Assembly: GCA_045226335.1 (NCBI GenBank)
Contig: JBGVCH010000097.1
Coordinates: forward strand, 1-55,018
Origin: RUG11272 sp045226335
GTDB lineage: Bacteria > Bacillota > Clostridia > Christensenellales > Aristaeellaceae
Length of the DNA: 55,018 nucleotides
Reading direction: 5' to 3'
The first letter of the stretch is position 1; each line of letters starts with the position of its first letter. The notes under the pieces were generated by a model, which was given only the letters and a program-made list of their open reading frames with translations, was not told the DNA's origin and made no database searches. Positions 43,675 to 51,845 of this stretch are shown one piece after another. Made by a program: the position numbers and the translations under genes.

Positions 43675-44910
43675 TCACTCGGGGAGCTTAATGCCGCATT
43701 CGGCGCAGCAGGCCTCCAGCGCGTCGAGGGCTTCCTTGATCTGTTCGGGCTTGTGGGCCGCGGTGACGCAGAAGCGGAGGCGGGCCTGTCCGCGGGGAAC
43801 CGCGGGATAGATGGCCGGGGGAACGAAGACGCCCTTTTCCCGCATGAGGTTGGAGAGGGTCATGGCGGCGTCGTCTTCGCCCACCAGGATCGGGATGATG
43901 GCGGTCTCGCCGGCCAGGCAGGTGTTCATGTGCCGGGCTTTGGCGCTCTCGACGAAACACTTGATGTTCCGGCGCATGGCCGCCATGATGGAGGGATCGC
44001 TGCGAACCAGGCGGATGGCCGTGAGAGCCGCGGCGGCCAGGGGCGGCGCGATGCCCACGGAGAACACAAAGCCGGGCAGCATATAGCGCATGTATTCGAT
44101 GAGGGCCTTTGATCCGGCGAGATAGCCGCCGCAGGCGCCGGGCCCCTTGGAAAGGGTGCCCATCTTGATGTCGATGTCATCCGGGGCCAGGCCGAAGTAT
44201 TCGTCCACACCGCCGCCGTGCTCGCCGATGACCATGGAGGAGTGCGCCTCGTCCACCATCAGGAAGCAGCCGTATTCTTTCTTGACCCGGACAAACTCCG
44301 GCACCGGGGCGATGTCGCCGTCCATGGAGTACGCGCCTTCGATGCAGATCAGCACCTTGCGGAACTTGTTCCGGCGGGTGGAGAGGATCCGCTCCAGGGC
44401 GGCGTAATCATTGTGGGGGAAGGGACGGCAGGTGGCGTGGGAGAGCTTGCAGCCTTCCGCCACGGAGTTGTGTATCAGGGTGTCATAGACGATCAGGTCG
44501 TCGGGTCCGCAAAAGTTGCCCACAAAGGTCACGTTGGTGGAATGGCCGCCTACCAGGACGAGCGCGTCCTCTGTGTGCTTCCAGTCGGCGATCTCGTGCT
44601 CCAGTTCCTGGGAGAGCGTCTTCTCTCCCGCCAGCAGGCGGCTGCCGGAAGCAGACGTGCCGTACTTGCGGATCGCGTCGATGGCCGCCTCGTTGACCTC
44701 GGGCCGGCCGGACATGGCCGCATAGTTGTAGCTGCCGAAGTTGAGCACCTTGCGGCCTTCCATGATGCTGGTGTCGGTGAGGGGGGAGTCATGGATGATG
44801 AAATAGGGGTTATCCTTGCTGATCAGCTGCTCCCGCCGGGTCAGGTACTGCTGGTATTCCGGCGTGTCCTCGAAGCGGGTGATCGGCGTAACAGGGTCCT
44901 GGTGATCCAA
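43675..44910 (-). CDS. Alpha-oxoamine synthase family PLP enzyme
   Basis: This fold-type I PLP enzyme belongs to the group of BioF, Kbl, 5-aminolevulinate synthase and serine palmitoyltransferase, which join an amino acid to an acyl thioester with loss of CO2. Motifs: NFGSYNYAAM, YGTSASGSRLLAG, HNSVAEG, VDEAHSS (D220, H223) and the PLP Lys in GTLSKGPGACGGY (K255). I chose TTG at 44910 because AGGAGG lies eight bases upstream; ATG 44931 has no such site. At 411 residues it could be Kbl-like or an acyl-specific synthase; the substrate cannot be told. It stands alone, divergent from the motor genes. Confidence 0.85.
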   Translation of the reverse strand: MDHQDPVTPITRFEDTPEYQQYLTRREQLISKDNPYFIIHDSPLTDTSIMEGRKVLNFGSYNYAAMSGRPEVNEAAIDAIRKYGTSASGSRLLAGEKTLSQELEHEIADWKHTEDALVLVGGHSTNVTFVGNFCGPDDLIVYDTLIHNSVAEGCKLSHATCRPFPHNDYAALERILSTRRNKFRKVLICIEGAYSMDGDIAPVPEFVRVKKEYGCFLMVDEAHSSMVIGEHGGGVDEYFGLAPDDIDIKMGTLSKGPGACGGYLAGSKALIEYMRYMLPGFVFSVGIAPPLAAAALTAIRLVRSDPSIMAAMRRNIKCFVESAKARHMNTCLAGETAIIPILVGEDDAAMTLSNLMREKGVFVPPAIYPAVPRGQARLRFCVTAAHKPEQIKEALDALEACCAECGIKLPE

Positions 44911-45086
44911 AGCCTTCGCCTCCTGTCTCATGATGAGAAACCGAATGAAATCTATGAAACATCGCAACATTCGCCGCAGTGGGGAAAAATCCTGCCTGTG
45001 CCGCTTATTTTGTTCAACCTTCAGAATACCGAAACGAATATTGTCAAAGTCTGTTGGTTGGATTACATATTTGTTACAACTTAGTG

Positions 45087-45115
45087 TAGACATTTTGGCT
45101 GTTTTCATGTAAAAT
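45087..45115 (+). promoter_or_regulatory. Promoter of the ZorAB-like operon
   Basis: TAGACA (45087-45092) and TAAAAT (45110-45115), 17-bp spacer, 31 bases before the first start codon. The divergent upstream region (44930-45120) is AT-rich. Confidence 0.78.
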
Positions 45116-45146
45116 GAGATGAATGCACCCGAGGGGAGGCTGACAC

Positions 45147-46676
45147 ATGGAGGAGAATCTCACAAGCCGATTCATTTCTCTGCTTCCGCAGATTGCCAAT
45201 TATACGGTGTACACCGCCATCGCAGTGGTGACGCTGATCGGTCTTTTCAAATGCCTGATCCCGCTGTGGAGCACCACGGGCGCCATGCACAGGGCGATCA
45301 GAAGGCTGGAGGCTCACGCCGGCGAGACGGCCCAGCATCCCGTGTGGCAGGAGACCATGTTCATGGGCAAGCGGCTGAAGGGCTGCTGGCTGCGCTTTCT
45401 GCAGAACGCCGAGCAGCTGGATCACCGGGGCCTGCCCTGCGCCGTGGAGGACTACATCAACGACGACACCGTGACCCACGGACCGGGCAACGCGCAGCTA
45501 GCGGAACTGATCCCCACCCTGCTGACCTCCCTGGGCATCCTGGGCACCTTCCTGGGCATGACGCAGGGCCTTTCCGGCCTGGACACCAGCACCAACGAGC
45601 AGATGATGGCCGGGATCCAGCAGCTGCTGGAGGGCATGGGAGTTGCCTTCGGGACGTCCGTGGCCGGCGTCAGCTGCTCCCTGATCTTCAACATGATCAA
45701 CCGCATCTCCCAGGGCTCCAGCTACCGGGCCATCGACGACTTCACCGAATCCTTCACCCAGCTGGCCATGCAGCGGCCTCTGGACAACGACGTGCAGCTG
45801 ATCTGCCAGAACCAGGACCGCAACAGCCTGCTGAACCAGGTGACGGAGAACGTGTCCGGGCGCATGGCGTCCTCCATCGAACTGGCGGTGGGCCGGGCGC
45901 TCCATCCCGTGGCGGCGTCCATGGACCGCTTCCTGCTGAATGCCACCCAGGCGCAGTTGGACGGTGTCCAGCGGATCTCCGACGCCTTCATCGACCGCAT
46001 GAACCTGTCTCTGAACAACGAATTTCTGGAACTGGGCCGCACGCTGTCGGACGTGAACCAGCAGGAGCGGCTTTCCTTGGAGCGGGTCAACGCGACGTTG
46101 AACGCCGTGCAGGTCATCACCGAGGACGTGGGCCGCATCCACGCGGCGTCCAACGATATCATCCGCAGCTTCGAGTCCTATATGACGGAACTCACGGAAA
46201 CCCGTAACCGGGATGTGGGCTTTGAGCAGAACGCCGTGGCGCTGCTGACCAGCATGCAGGCCGCGGCGCAGGACCAGGGCAAGCTGATTCTGGCCCTTCG
46301 TAGGGAGCAGGAGCAGCTGAGCGCCGCGGTGACCCAGTTCGGGCGGGATTCGGCGGCCAGCATCACCTCCATGCGCTCGGCGGCCACGGCGGACACCGAC
46401 GCGCTGCGGAGCGTATCCGAGGACATGTCCGACGCCGGTGCCGCCATCGCCAAGAGCTGTGCGGCCTTTGCGCGACAGGTGGAGGGCATCTCCGCTTCCA
46501 TGACCCGCTATGACGAGAACATGGCCGCCCTGACCGCCGCCATGAAGGACCACATGGCCGGCCTTTCCGGGAACGGGACGGACGGTGAGCTGGCCCAGAA
46601 GCTTTCCGGGATCCAGCAGACCCTGCGGGAGATCCAGTCCGCCATCGAGAAGAGCGCTTCTGAAAAGGAGGCCTGA
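45147..46676 (+). CDS. ZorA-like MotA/TolQ/ExbB-family channel protein with long coiled coil
   Basis: The 509-residue product has three membrane segments (about 18-40, 120-142, 165-187). The second and third carry MotA/ExbB-type sequence: ELIPTLLTSLGILGTFLGMT and GIQQLLEGMGVAFGTSVAGV. The last ~320 residues are a long helical, coiled-coil tail without Cys-rich or enzymatic motifs. This layout, channel plus long cytoplasmic tail, is that of ZorA in Zorya anti-phage systems, where a pentamer surrounds two ZorB chains and uses an ion gradient. GGGGAGG precedes the ATG. The next gene is a ZorB-like protein two bases on. No ZorC, D or E is present. Confidence 0.8.
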   Translation: MEENLTSRFISLLPQIANYTVYTAIAVVTLIGLFKCLIPLWSTTGAMHRAIRRLEAHAGETAQHPVWQETMFMGKRLKGCWLRFLQNAEQLDHRGLPCAVEDYINDDTVTHGPGNAQLAELIPTLLTSLGILGTFLGMTQGLSGLDTSTNEQMMAGIQQLLEGMGVAFGTSVAGVSCSLIFNMINRISQGSSYRAIDDFTESFTQLAMQRPLDNDVQLICQNQDRNSLLNQVTENVSGRMASSIELAVGRALHPVAASMDRFLLNATQAQLDGVQRISDAFIDRMNLSLNNEFLELGRTLSDVNQQERLSLERVNATLNAVQVITEDVGRIHAASNDIIRSFESYMTELTETRNRDVGFEQNAVALLTSMQAAAQDQGKLILALRREQEQLSAAVTQFGRDSAASITSMRSAATADTDALRSVSEDMSDAGAAIAKSCAAFARQVEGISASMTRYDENMAALTAAMKDHMAGLSGNGTDGELAQKLSGIQQTLREIQSAIEKSASEKEA

Positions 46677-46678
46677 GC

Positions 46679-47692
46679 ATGGCGAGACATCAGGTTCACA
46701 ACAGGCGTGCCGGAAAGGGGAGCGGCGGTTCGGCCTGGATCAGCTACTCGGACATCATGGCTGCCCTGGTCATGGTGTTCGCGCTGTTCCTGATCTTCAA
46801 CCTTTACCACTACAACACGAAGATCCAGGTCCAGGCCGCCAAGCTGGAGGAGCAGGAAGGCATCCTCATCATCCAGCAGGGCAAGCTGGATCAGCAGAGC
46901 GCGGAGCTTGAGAACCTCCGCATCGATCTGGGAGCCAAGGAGGACGCCCTCAGCGCCCAGACCATCATCCTCATCGGCAAGCAGGAGGAACTGGACAACG
47001 CCAAGGCGCAGCTGGCCGCCAAGGAGACGGAACTGGCCAGCCTGCAGCTGGTCCTGAACGCCCAGGCCGAGACACTCGCCCAGCAGGAAGCCCAGCTAGC
47101 GCAGCAGCAGGCCGCCCTTCGCAGTCAGAGCAAAAAGCTGAACACCATGGTGGGTGTGCGCTCGGAGATTGTGGCGGAGCTGTCCGGCGCGCTGGCGGCC
47201 AACAACCTGCGGGCCGAGATCGACAGCAGCGGCAATATCACCCTGGAGAGCACGGTCTTCTTCCAGACCAACTCCTCCGAGATCCGGGCGGACGGCCAGG
47301 AGATGCTCCGGCGCTTCCTGCCCGTATACCTGGAGGTGCTGCTTCGCCCGGAGTACAGCGATTATCTGGGCGAGATCATCATCGAGGGCCATACCGACAC
47401 CACCGGCAGCTACATCAACAACCTGAAGCTGAGCCAGAACCGGGCGCTGGCCGTGGCCATCTACTGTCTCAACATCGTGGACGGAAGCAAGCGGGCCCAG
47501 CTGGAGAGACTGCTGACCGCGAAAGGCCGCTCCTACTCGGATCCGGTGTACAACTTGGACGGATCGGTTAACATGGACGCCTCCCGCCGGGTGGTCTTCA
47601 AGTTCAGCCTGAAGGACGCCGAGATGGTGGACGAGCTGAACAACATCCTCAACGGCGAGGGGACAAGCCTCGGAGAACTCGGGATCGAATGA
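46679..47692 (+). CDS. ZorB-like OmpA/MotB-domain protein
   Basis: The 337-residue product has a short cytoplasmic N-terminus, one membrane helix with the ion-binding Asp (ISYSDIMAALVMVFALFL, D25), a long coiled coil (about 48-155; EEQEGILIIQQGKLDQQ and similar), and an OmpA/MotB peptidoglycan-binding domain (IIIEGHTDTTGSYINNLKLS, QNRALAVAIYCL). It pairs with the upstream channel protein (two-base gap). The periplasmic-side coiled coil is much longer than in typical ZorB or MotB, so the wall-binding domain is held further from the membrane. Confidence 0.83.
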   Translation: MARHQVHNRRAGKGSGGSAWISYSDIMAALVMVFALFLIFNLYHYNTKIQVQAAKLEEQEGILIIQQGKLDQQSAELENLRIDLGAKEDALSAQTIILIGKQEELDNAKAQLAAKETELASLQLVLNAQAETLAQQEAQLAQQQAALRSQSKKLNTMVGVRSEIVAELSGALAANNLRAEIDSSGNITLESTVFFQTNSSEIRADGQEMLRRFLPVYLEVLLRPEYSDYLGEIIIEGHTDTTGSYINNLKLSQNRALAVAIYCLNIVDGSKRAQLERLLTAKGRSYSDPVYNLDGSVNMDASRRVVFKFSLKDAEMVDELNNILNGEGTSLGELGIE

Positions 47693-47736
47693 ACGGAGAA
47701 ACCATCACGCGGGACAGAAGGGAATGAAGGAACGAG

Positions 47737-48216
47737 ATGAAACTGACGGCCACCGTCCTTGCCATTCTCTGCGTTGCAGGTCTGATGGTTCTGGGCTATC
47801 TCTGGTTCACCAGCGACATCGATATCCGTTACGAGCGGGTGGTCGATGAGCGCGGCAACACCGGGATCAAGGCGTCGGATAATCCGGATCTGTTTGCCTC
47901 CGTGCGGGAAGCCGTGGAGGCGGGCGGCGGGACCCTGGGCGACCCGTCGGGCTATGATTTCTACACCTGGCGAATCACGGTCGCGAACAACACCCGTGTG
48001 CCGCTGGACACGCTGGAAGTCGCCGTGGTCAACCAGCAGACAAAAGGGGTGGTGGCCCTGATCCAGACGGGCTCCGGACAGGACCTTCCACCTCATAAGG
48101 AATGTGAGATCCGGTTCACTGTGCTGGCGGAAACCAACGCGTCCCCGGAACTGCCGGTCCGGGTCACCTGGTACCTCTGGGGAAAACCGAACGAAAAGCA
48201 GCTGACCCTGAAGTAA
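47737..48216 (+). CDS. Small membrane-anchored protein of the motor operon
   Basis: The 159-residue product has one N-terminal hydrophobic helix (ATVLAILCVAGLMVLGYLWF) and a beta-rich outside domain (FYTWRITVANNTRVPLDTLEVAVV, CEIRFTVLAE, LPVRVTWYLWGKPNEKQL) that looks Ig-like. I do not recognise a family. The ATG at 47737 follows AAGGAACGAG and is 44 bases after the ZorB-like gene, with no terminator between, so it is likely a third part of the same complex. Confidence 0.7.
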   Translation: MKLTATVLAILCVAGLMVLGYLWFTSDIDIRYERVVDERGNTGIKASDNPDLFASVREAVEAGGGTLGDPSGYDFYTWRITVANNTRVPLDTLEVAVVNQQTKGVVALIQTGSGQDLPPHKECEIRFTVLAETNASPELPVRVTWYLWGKPNEKQLTLK

Positions 48217-48229
48217 CTTGCACCGGTGA

Positions 48230-48258
48230 TTGTCAAATCAGCCTCCCTGTGGTATGAT
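48230..48258 (+). promoter_or_regulatory. map promoter
   Basis: TTGTCA (48230-48235) and TATGAT (48253-48258), 17-bp spacer, 37 bases before the start codon. Confidence 0.78.
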
Positions 48259-48295
48259 ATGCGTGGGCATTCATACGAAACGGGAGGCTTTTCTC

Positions 48296-49171
48296 ATGCT
48301 GGAGACATTCGGTCGGAACCTGCCCTGCTGGTGCGGCAGCGGGAAGAAATACAAGAACTGTCATATGGATTTTGATGACAGGATCACGGAAGCCAAAAAT
48401 GCCGGACACATTGTCCCGAAACACAAGCTCATCAAGAACGAGGAGCAGATCCGGAGAATCCGGGAGAGCTGCAAGGTGAACATCGCGGTGCTGGACGCCG
48501 TGGCGGCGGTCATCCGCGAAGGGATGCCCACCTCGGAGATCGATCGGATCGTCTATGACACCACCACGGCCATGGGGGCGATCCCCGCGCCGCTGCACTA
48601 CCACGGCTTCCCCTACAGTGTGTGCACCTCCGTCAACGAGCAGGTCTGCCACGGCTTCCCCTCCGACAAAGTGATCCTGAAGAGCGGGGACATTGTGAAC
48701 GTGGACTGCTCCACGATACTGAACGGCTTTTTCTCAGACTCGTCTCGTATGTTCATGATCGGCGAGGTCAGCCCCGAGAAGCGGAAGCTGGTCCAGGTCA
48801 CCAAGGAATGCGTGGAGCTGGGCCTGGAGCAGGTGAAGCCCTGGGGGTTTCTGGGAGACATGGGGCAGGCCGTCCATGACCATGCCGTTGCCAGCGGGTA
48901 CAGCGTGGTCCGGGACATCGGCGGCCACGGCGTGGGCCTGGAATTTCACGAGGATCCCTTCGTCAGCTATGTGACCCGCCGCGGAGAGGATATGCTGCTG
49001 GTGCCGGGCATGATCTTCACCATCGAGCCCATGGTCAATATGGGCACCTGTCTCTACGACATCAATCCGGATAACGGCTGGGAGATCACCACCCGGGACG
49101 GAAAGCCCTCCGCCCAGTGGGAGATCATGGTGCTGGTGACAGAGAACGGTCACGAGGTCCTGTGCTGGTGA
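48296..49171 (+). CDS. map: Methionine aminopeptidase type I with SEC-C zinc motif
   Basis: The 291-residue product removes the initiator Met from new proteins. A SEC-C motif (PCWCGSGKKYKNCH) at the N-terminus marks the longer MAP type 1 form found in many Firmicutes and likely docks it at the ribosome. Metal-ligand segments of the catalytic domain are IVNVDCSTILNGFFSDSS, GGHGVGLEFHEDP and IFTIEPMVN, plus WEIMVLVTENGHEVL. I chose ATG 48296 behind CGGGAGG. The next gene follows 21 bases on. Confidence 0.95.
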   Translation: MLETFGRNLPCWCGSGKKYKNCHMDFDDRITEAKNAGHIVPKHKLIKNEEQIRRIRESCKVNIAVLDAVAAVIREGMPTSEIDRIVYDTTTAMGAIPAPLHYHGFPYSVCTSVNEQVCHGFPSDKVILKSGDIVNVDCSTILNGFFSDSSRMFMIGEVSPEKRKLVQVTKECVELGLEQVKPWGFLGDMGQAVHDHAVASGYSVVRDIGGHGVGLEFHEDPFVSYVTRRGEDMLLVPGMIFTIEPMVNMGTCLYDINPDNGWEITTRDGKPSAQWEIMVLVTENGHEVLCW

Positions 49172-49192
49172 CCGGGAGGAAGGTGAGGCTCG

Positions 49193-49858
49193 ATGCGGTT
49201 TCCTTGCGTGCGAACCTGTGACGATCTTGCGGCGCTGGTGGCGGGCATCGGGTTTTTGCCATTTTTCAGGAACAGCGTGCCGGGCTGGTCGCTGGAGGAG
49301 AACATCGATCCGGCGGTGTGGTTCACCAGTGAGGACGGGCCCTGGGAGTGGAAGGGCTGGCTGGCCCGGGCACAGCGGTGCGTCTACGGCAAATTCTACC
49401 TGGGGAAGGCGGCCTTTGTCAGCCTGACCTGTTTCCCGGACCTGTGCAATTTCCGCCGGGACGGGTACGATTTCGAGGGCTTCTGCGAGGACGCGCTGGC
49501 GCCGCGGAATGATCGGCTTCTGATGGCATGGCTGCAGGAACACGGCCCCGCGCCGAGCAAGACGGTCCGGCGCTCCTGCGGGTTCACCAAGGGATATGAC
49601 ACCGTGCTGACCCGCCTGCAGATGCAAACCTTTGTGATCGACCGGGATTTCGTCTACAACACGGACAGAAACGGCCGTCCCTACGGCTGGGGGAATGCCC
49701 TGCTGGACACGCCCGAGCGGTTCCTGGGCCCGGACGTCGTCAACGGCAGCGAGCGGTTTGCCCCGAAGGAGAGCCGGGAGCGGATCGTCCGCTGGCTCCA
49801 CGGCTGGATGCCAGACATTGAGAAAGAGACGCTCCGAACGGCTCTGCGCGGGAAATGA
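49193..49858 (+). CDS. AlkZ-related protein
   Basis: The 221-residue product resembles the small AlkZ-related proteins of Firmicutes, cousins of the YcaQ/AlkZ DNA glycosylases. Recognisable stretches are WFTSEDGPWEWKGWLARAQR, VYGKFYLGKAAFVS, FRRDGYDFEGF and DTVLTRLQMQTFV. Members of this group have not been shown to excise bases, and I cannot place catalytic residues. It is probably co-transcribed with map; a terminator follows two bases after its stop. Confidence 0.72.
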   Translation: MRFPCVRTCDDLAALVAGIGFLPFFRNSVPGWSLEENIDPAVWFTSEDGPWEWKGWLARAQRCVYGKFYLGKAAFVSLTCFPDLCNFRRDGYDFEGFCEDALAPRNDRLLMAWLQEHGPAPSKTVRRSCGFTKGYDTVLTRLQMQTFVIDRDFVYNTDRNGRPYGWGNALLDTPERFLGPDVVNGSERFAPKESRERIVRWLHGWMPDIEKETLRTALRGK

Positions 49859-49860
49859 TT

Positions 49861-49882
49861 GGGCGCCGGGAGGGCGCCTTTT
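49861..49882 (+). terminator. Terminator after map / AlkZ-related gene
   Basis: GGCGCC (49862-49867) pairs with GGCGCC (49873-49878) around GGGAG, followed by TTTT. Confidence 0.78.
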
Positions 49883-49889
49883 GCAATGC

Positions 49890-49910
49890 AAAAACCTCCC
49901 CGAAGGGAGG
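49890..49910 (-). terminator. Terminator of the small secreted protein gene
   Basis: Minus strand CCTCCC-TTCG-GGGAGG followed by TTTTT; the same hairpin sequence as the rplJL terminator. Confidence 0.85.
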
Positions 49911-49931
49911 CTTGCAGGATATGGGTTCGGA

Positions 49932-50333
49932 TTACTCCGCGGCGGGCGCCCGGAAGGTGATCATGGTGGCGCCGGTCATGGCCTCAGCCGCCAGCAGATA
50001 GATCGGGGCTTCCTCGATGGAGAGGGTGTTGAAGGTGCCCACATAGCCGCTCTCGGTGATGAAAACCAGGAGCAGCAGATGATGGCCGTCTTCCTCAGCG
50101 GGGGCTTCGTAGACAACCTCAAAGTCCGTGCCGTTCTCGAAGCCTTCGGCGGCATAGTTCTCAGACACGGCACCGCTGATCTTGTCGATCAGGTACAGCG
50201 AGGTGACCTTCTCGCCGGTGACGTTGTAGAACTGATACTTGCCGGTCTGAACGGCGGCCTCGCCCTCCGCGAAAGCGGCGGCGCAGCACAGGAGCATCAT
50301 GGTGGCCAGGATGATCGCGAGAATCTTCTTCAT
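49932..50333 (-). CDS. Small secreted protein of unknown function
   Basis: The 133-residue product has a clear signal peptide (MKKILAIILATMMLLCCAAA, likely cut after AFA) and a mature part of about 110 residues without motifs I know (YQFYNVTGEKVTSLYLID, HHLLLLVFITESGYVGTFNT). AGGAGGTAATTTC precedes the start. It is monocistronic, with a near-consensus promoter and strong terminator, so it is probably well expressed. Confidence 0.8.
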   Translation of the reverse strand: MKKILAIILATMMLLCCAAAFAEGEAAVQTGKYQFYNVTGEKVTSLYLIDKISGAVSENYAAEGFENGTDFEVVYEAPAEEDGHHLLLLVFITESGYVGTFNTLSIEEAPIYLLAAEAMTGATMITFRAPAAE

Positions 50334-50374
50334 GAAATTACCTCCTTGAATAATTTGGGAATTTGCCTGACCAT

Positions 50375-50403
50375 ATAATACATAATCTTCTGTGGTTTGT
50401 CAA
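50375..50403 (-). promoter_or_regulatory. Promoter of the small secreted protein gene
   Basis: Minus strand TTGACA (50403-50398) and TATTAT (50380-50375), 17-bp spacer. Confidence 0.82.
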
Positions 50404-50462
50404 GAGGAAATCGGCGTTCGGACACAGATTTGGACACACTCTGGCCAATACAGAAGAAATAC

Positions 50463-50492
50463 TTGCAAATCCAACGGGTTTGATACTATAAT
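50463..50492 (+). promoter_or_regulatory. glyA promoter
   Basis: TTGCAA (50463-50468) and TATAAT (50487-50492), 18-bp spacer, 30 bases before the glyA start. Confidence 0.78.
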
Positions 50493-50522
50493 TTGCTGAA
50501 TCTGATGACAGGAGGCCTCCAG

Positions 50523-51755
50523 ATGGAACTTGACATCATCCGGAACACCGACCCAGAGGTTGCCCAGGCGATCGAAGACGAGCTGAATCGCCAGCGGACC
50601 CATATCGAACTCATCGCATCCGAGAATTTCGTTTCCCCGGCCGTCATGGCGGCCATGGGAACCTGCCTGACCAACAAATACGCGGAAGGTTATCCGGGAC
50701 ATCGCTACTACGGCGGCTGTGAGTGTGTGGACGTGGTGGAAGACCTGGCCAGGGACCGCGTTAAGAAGATCTTCGGCGCGGATCACGCCAATGTGCAGCC
50801 TCATTCCGGCGCGCAGGCCAACATGGCGGTCTACTTCGCCATGCTGCAGCCCGGGGCCACGGTCATGGGCATGGCGCTGGACAACGGCGGCCACCTGACC
50901 CACGGCAGCCCCGTCAACATGAGCGGCAAGTATTTCAACTTTGTTCCCTACGGCGTCTCCGTCACAGACGGCCGCATCGATTATGACGAGGTCCGGGACA
51001 AGGCGCTGGCGTCAAAGCCCAAGATGATCGTGGCCGGCGCTTCGGCTTATCCGCGCGTGATCGAGTTTGACAAGCTGCGGGCCATTGCTGATGAAGTCGG
51101 CGCGCTGCTGATGGTGGACATGGCCCACATCGCCGGCCTGGTGGCTGCGGGAGAGCATCCGAATCCCGTTCCTTACGCGGATTTCGTCACTTCCACCACC
51201 CACAAGACGCTGCGCGGTCCCCGGGGCGGCCTGATCCTCTGCCGGGAAGCCTACGCGAAGGCCATTGACAAGGCCATCTTCCCCGGCACCCAAGGAGGCC
51301 CCCTGGAGCACATCATCGCCGGCAAGGCGGTCTGCTTCGCGGAAGCCATGAAACCCGCCTTCAAGGAATACCAGCATCAGATCATCCTCAATGCCAAAGC
51401 GCTGGAAAACGCCTTCCGCGCCGAGGGGCTGTCCATGGTGTCCGACGGCACGGACAACCATCTGATCCTGCTGGACTTCTCCGACAGCGAGGTCACCGGC
51501 AAGCTGCTGGAAGGCCTGCTGGAGGAGGCCAACATCACTGTCAACAAGAACACGGTCCCGGGCGAGAAGCGCAGCCCCTTCGTCACCAGCGGCGTCCGGG
51601 TCGGAACGCCCGCGGTCACTACCCGCGGCCTGAAGGAAGAACACATGGCCATGATCGCCGCCTGGATCGCCCGGGTAGTGCGGGAAGGCGAGGCGGCCGT
51701 GCCTTCCGTGAAGGCGGAAGTCGAGGCCCTGATGACCGATTTCCCGCTCTACTGA
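50523..51755 (+). CDS. glyA: Serine hydroxymethyltransferase
   Basis: The 410-residue PLP enzyme converts serine and tetrahydrofolate to glycine and methylene-THF. Motifs include IELIASENFVSPAV, NKYAEGYPGHRYYGG, QPHSGAQANMAVY, MVDMAHIAGLVAAG and the PLP-Lys segment TTHKTLRGPRGG. I chose ATG 50523 behind AGGAGG. It has its own promoter; the IspH-S1 gene follows after 90 bases without an obvious terminator. Confidence 0.97.
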   Translation: MELDIIRNTDPEVAQAIEDELNRQRTHIELIASENFVSPAVMAAMGTCLTNKYAEGYPGHRYYGGCECVDVVEDLARDRVKKIFGADHANVQPHSGAQANMAVYFAMLQPGATVMGMALDNGGHLTHGSPVNMSGKYFNFVPYGVSVTDGRIDYDEVRDKALASKPKMIVAGASAYPRVIEFDKLRAIADEVGALLMVDMAHIAGLVAAGEHPNPVPYADFVTSTTHKTLRGPRGGLILCREAYAKAIDKAIFPGTQGGPLEHIIAGKAVCFAEAMKPAFKEYQHQIILNAKALENAFRAEGLSMVSDGTDNHLILLDFSDSEVTGKLLEGLLEEANITVNKNTVPGEKRSPFVTSGVRVGTPAVTTRGLKEEHMAMIAAWIARVVREGEAAVPSVKAEVEALMTDFPLY

Positions 51756-51845
51756 AAATTTTCTTACAATTTCATATTTCTTGCAGGAGTTTTTGCAAAT
51801 GTGTCGAAAGGCATTCGATGCAAAATTCTGCAGGAGTGGGTACAG

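Noticed and set aside
45147..47692. Flagellar stator MotA/MotB
   Set aside because: MotA has four helices and no long coiled tail, and no flagellar genes are nearby; the layout fits ZorA/ZorB better.
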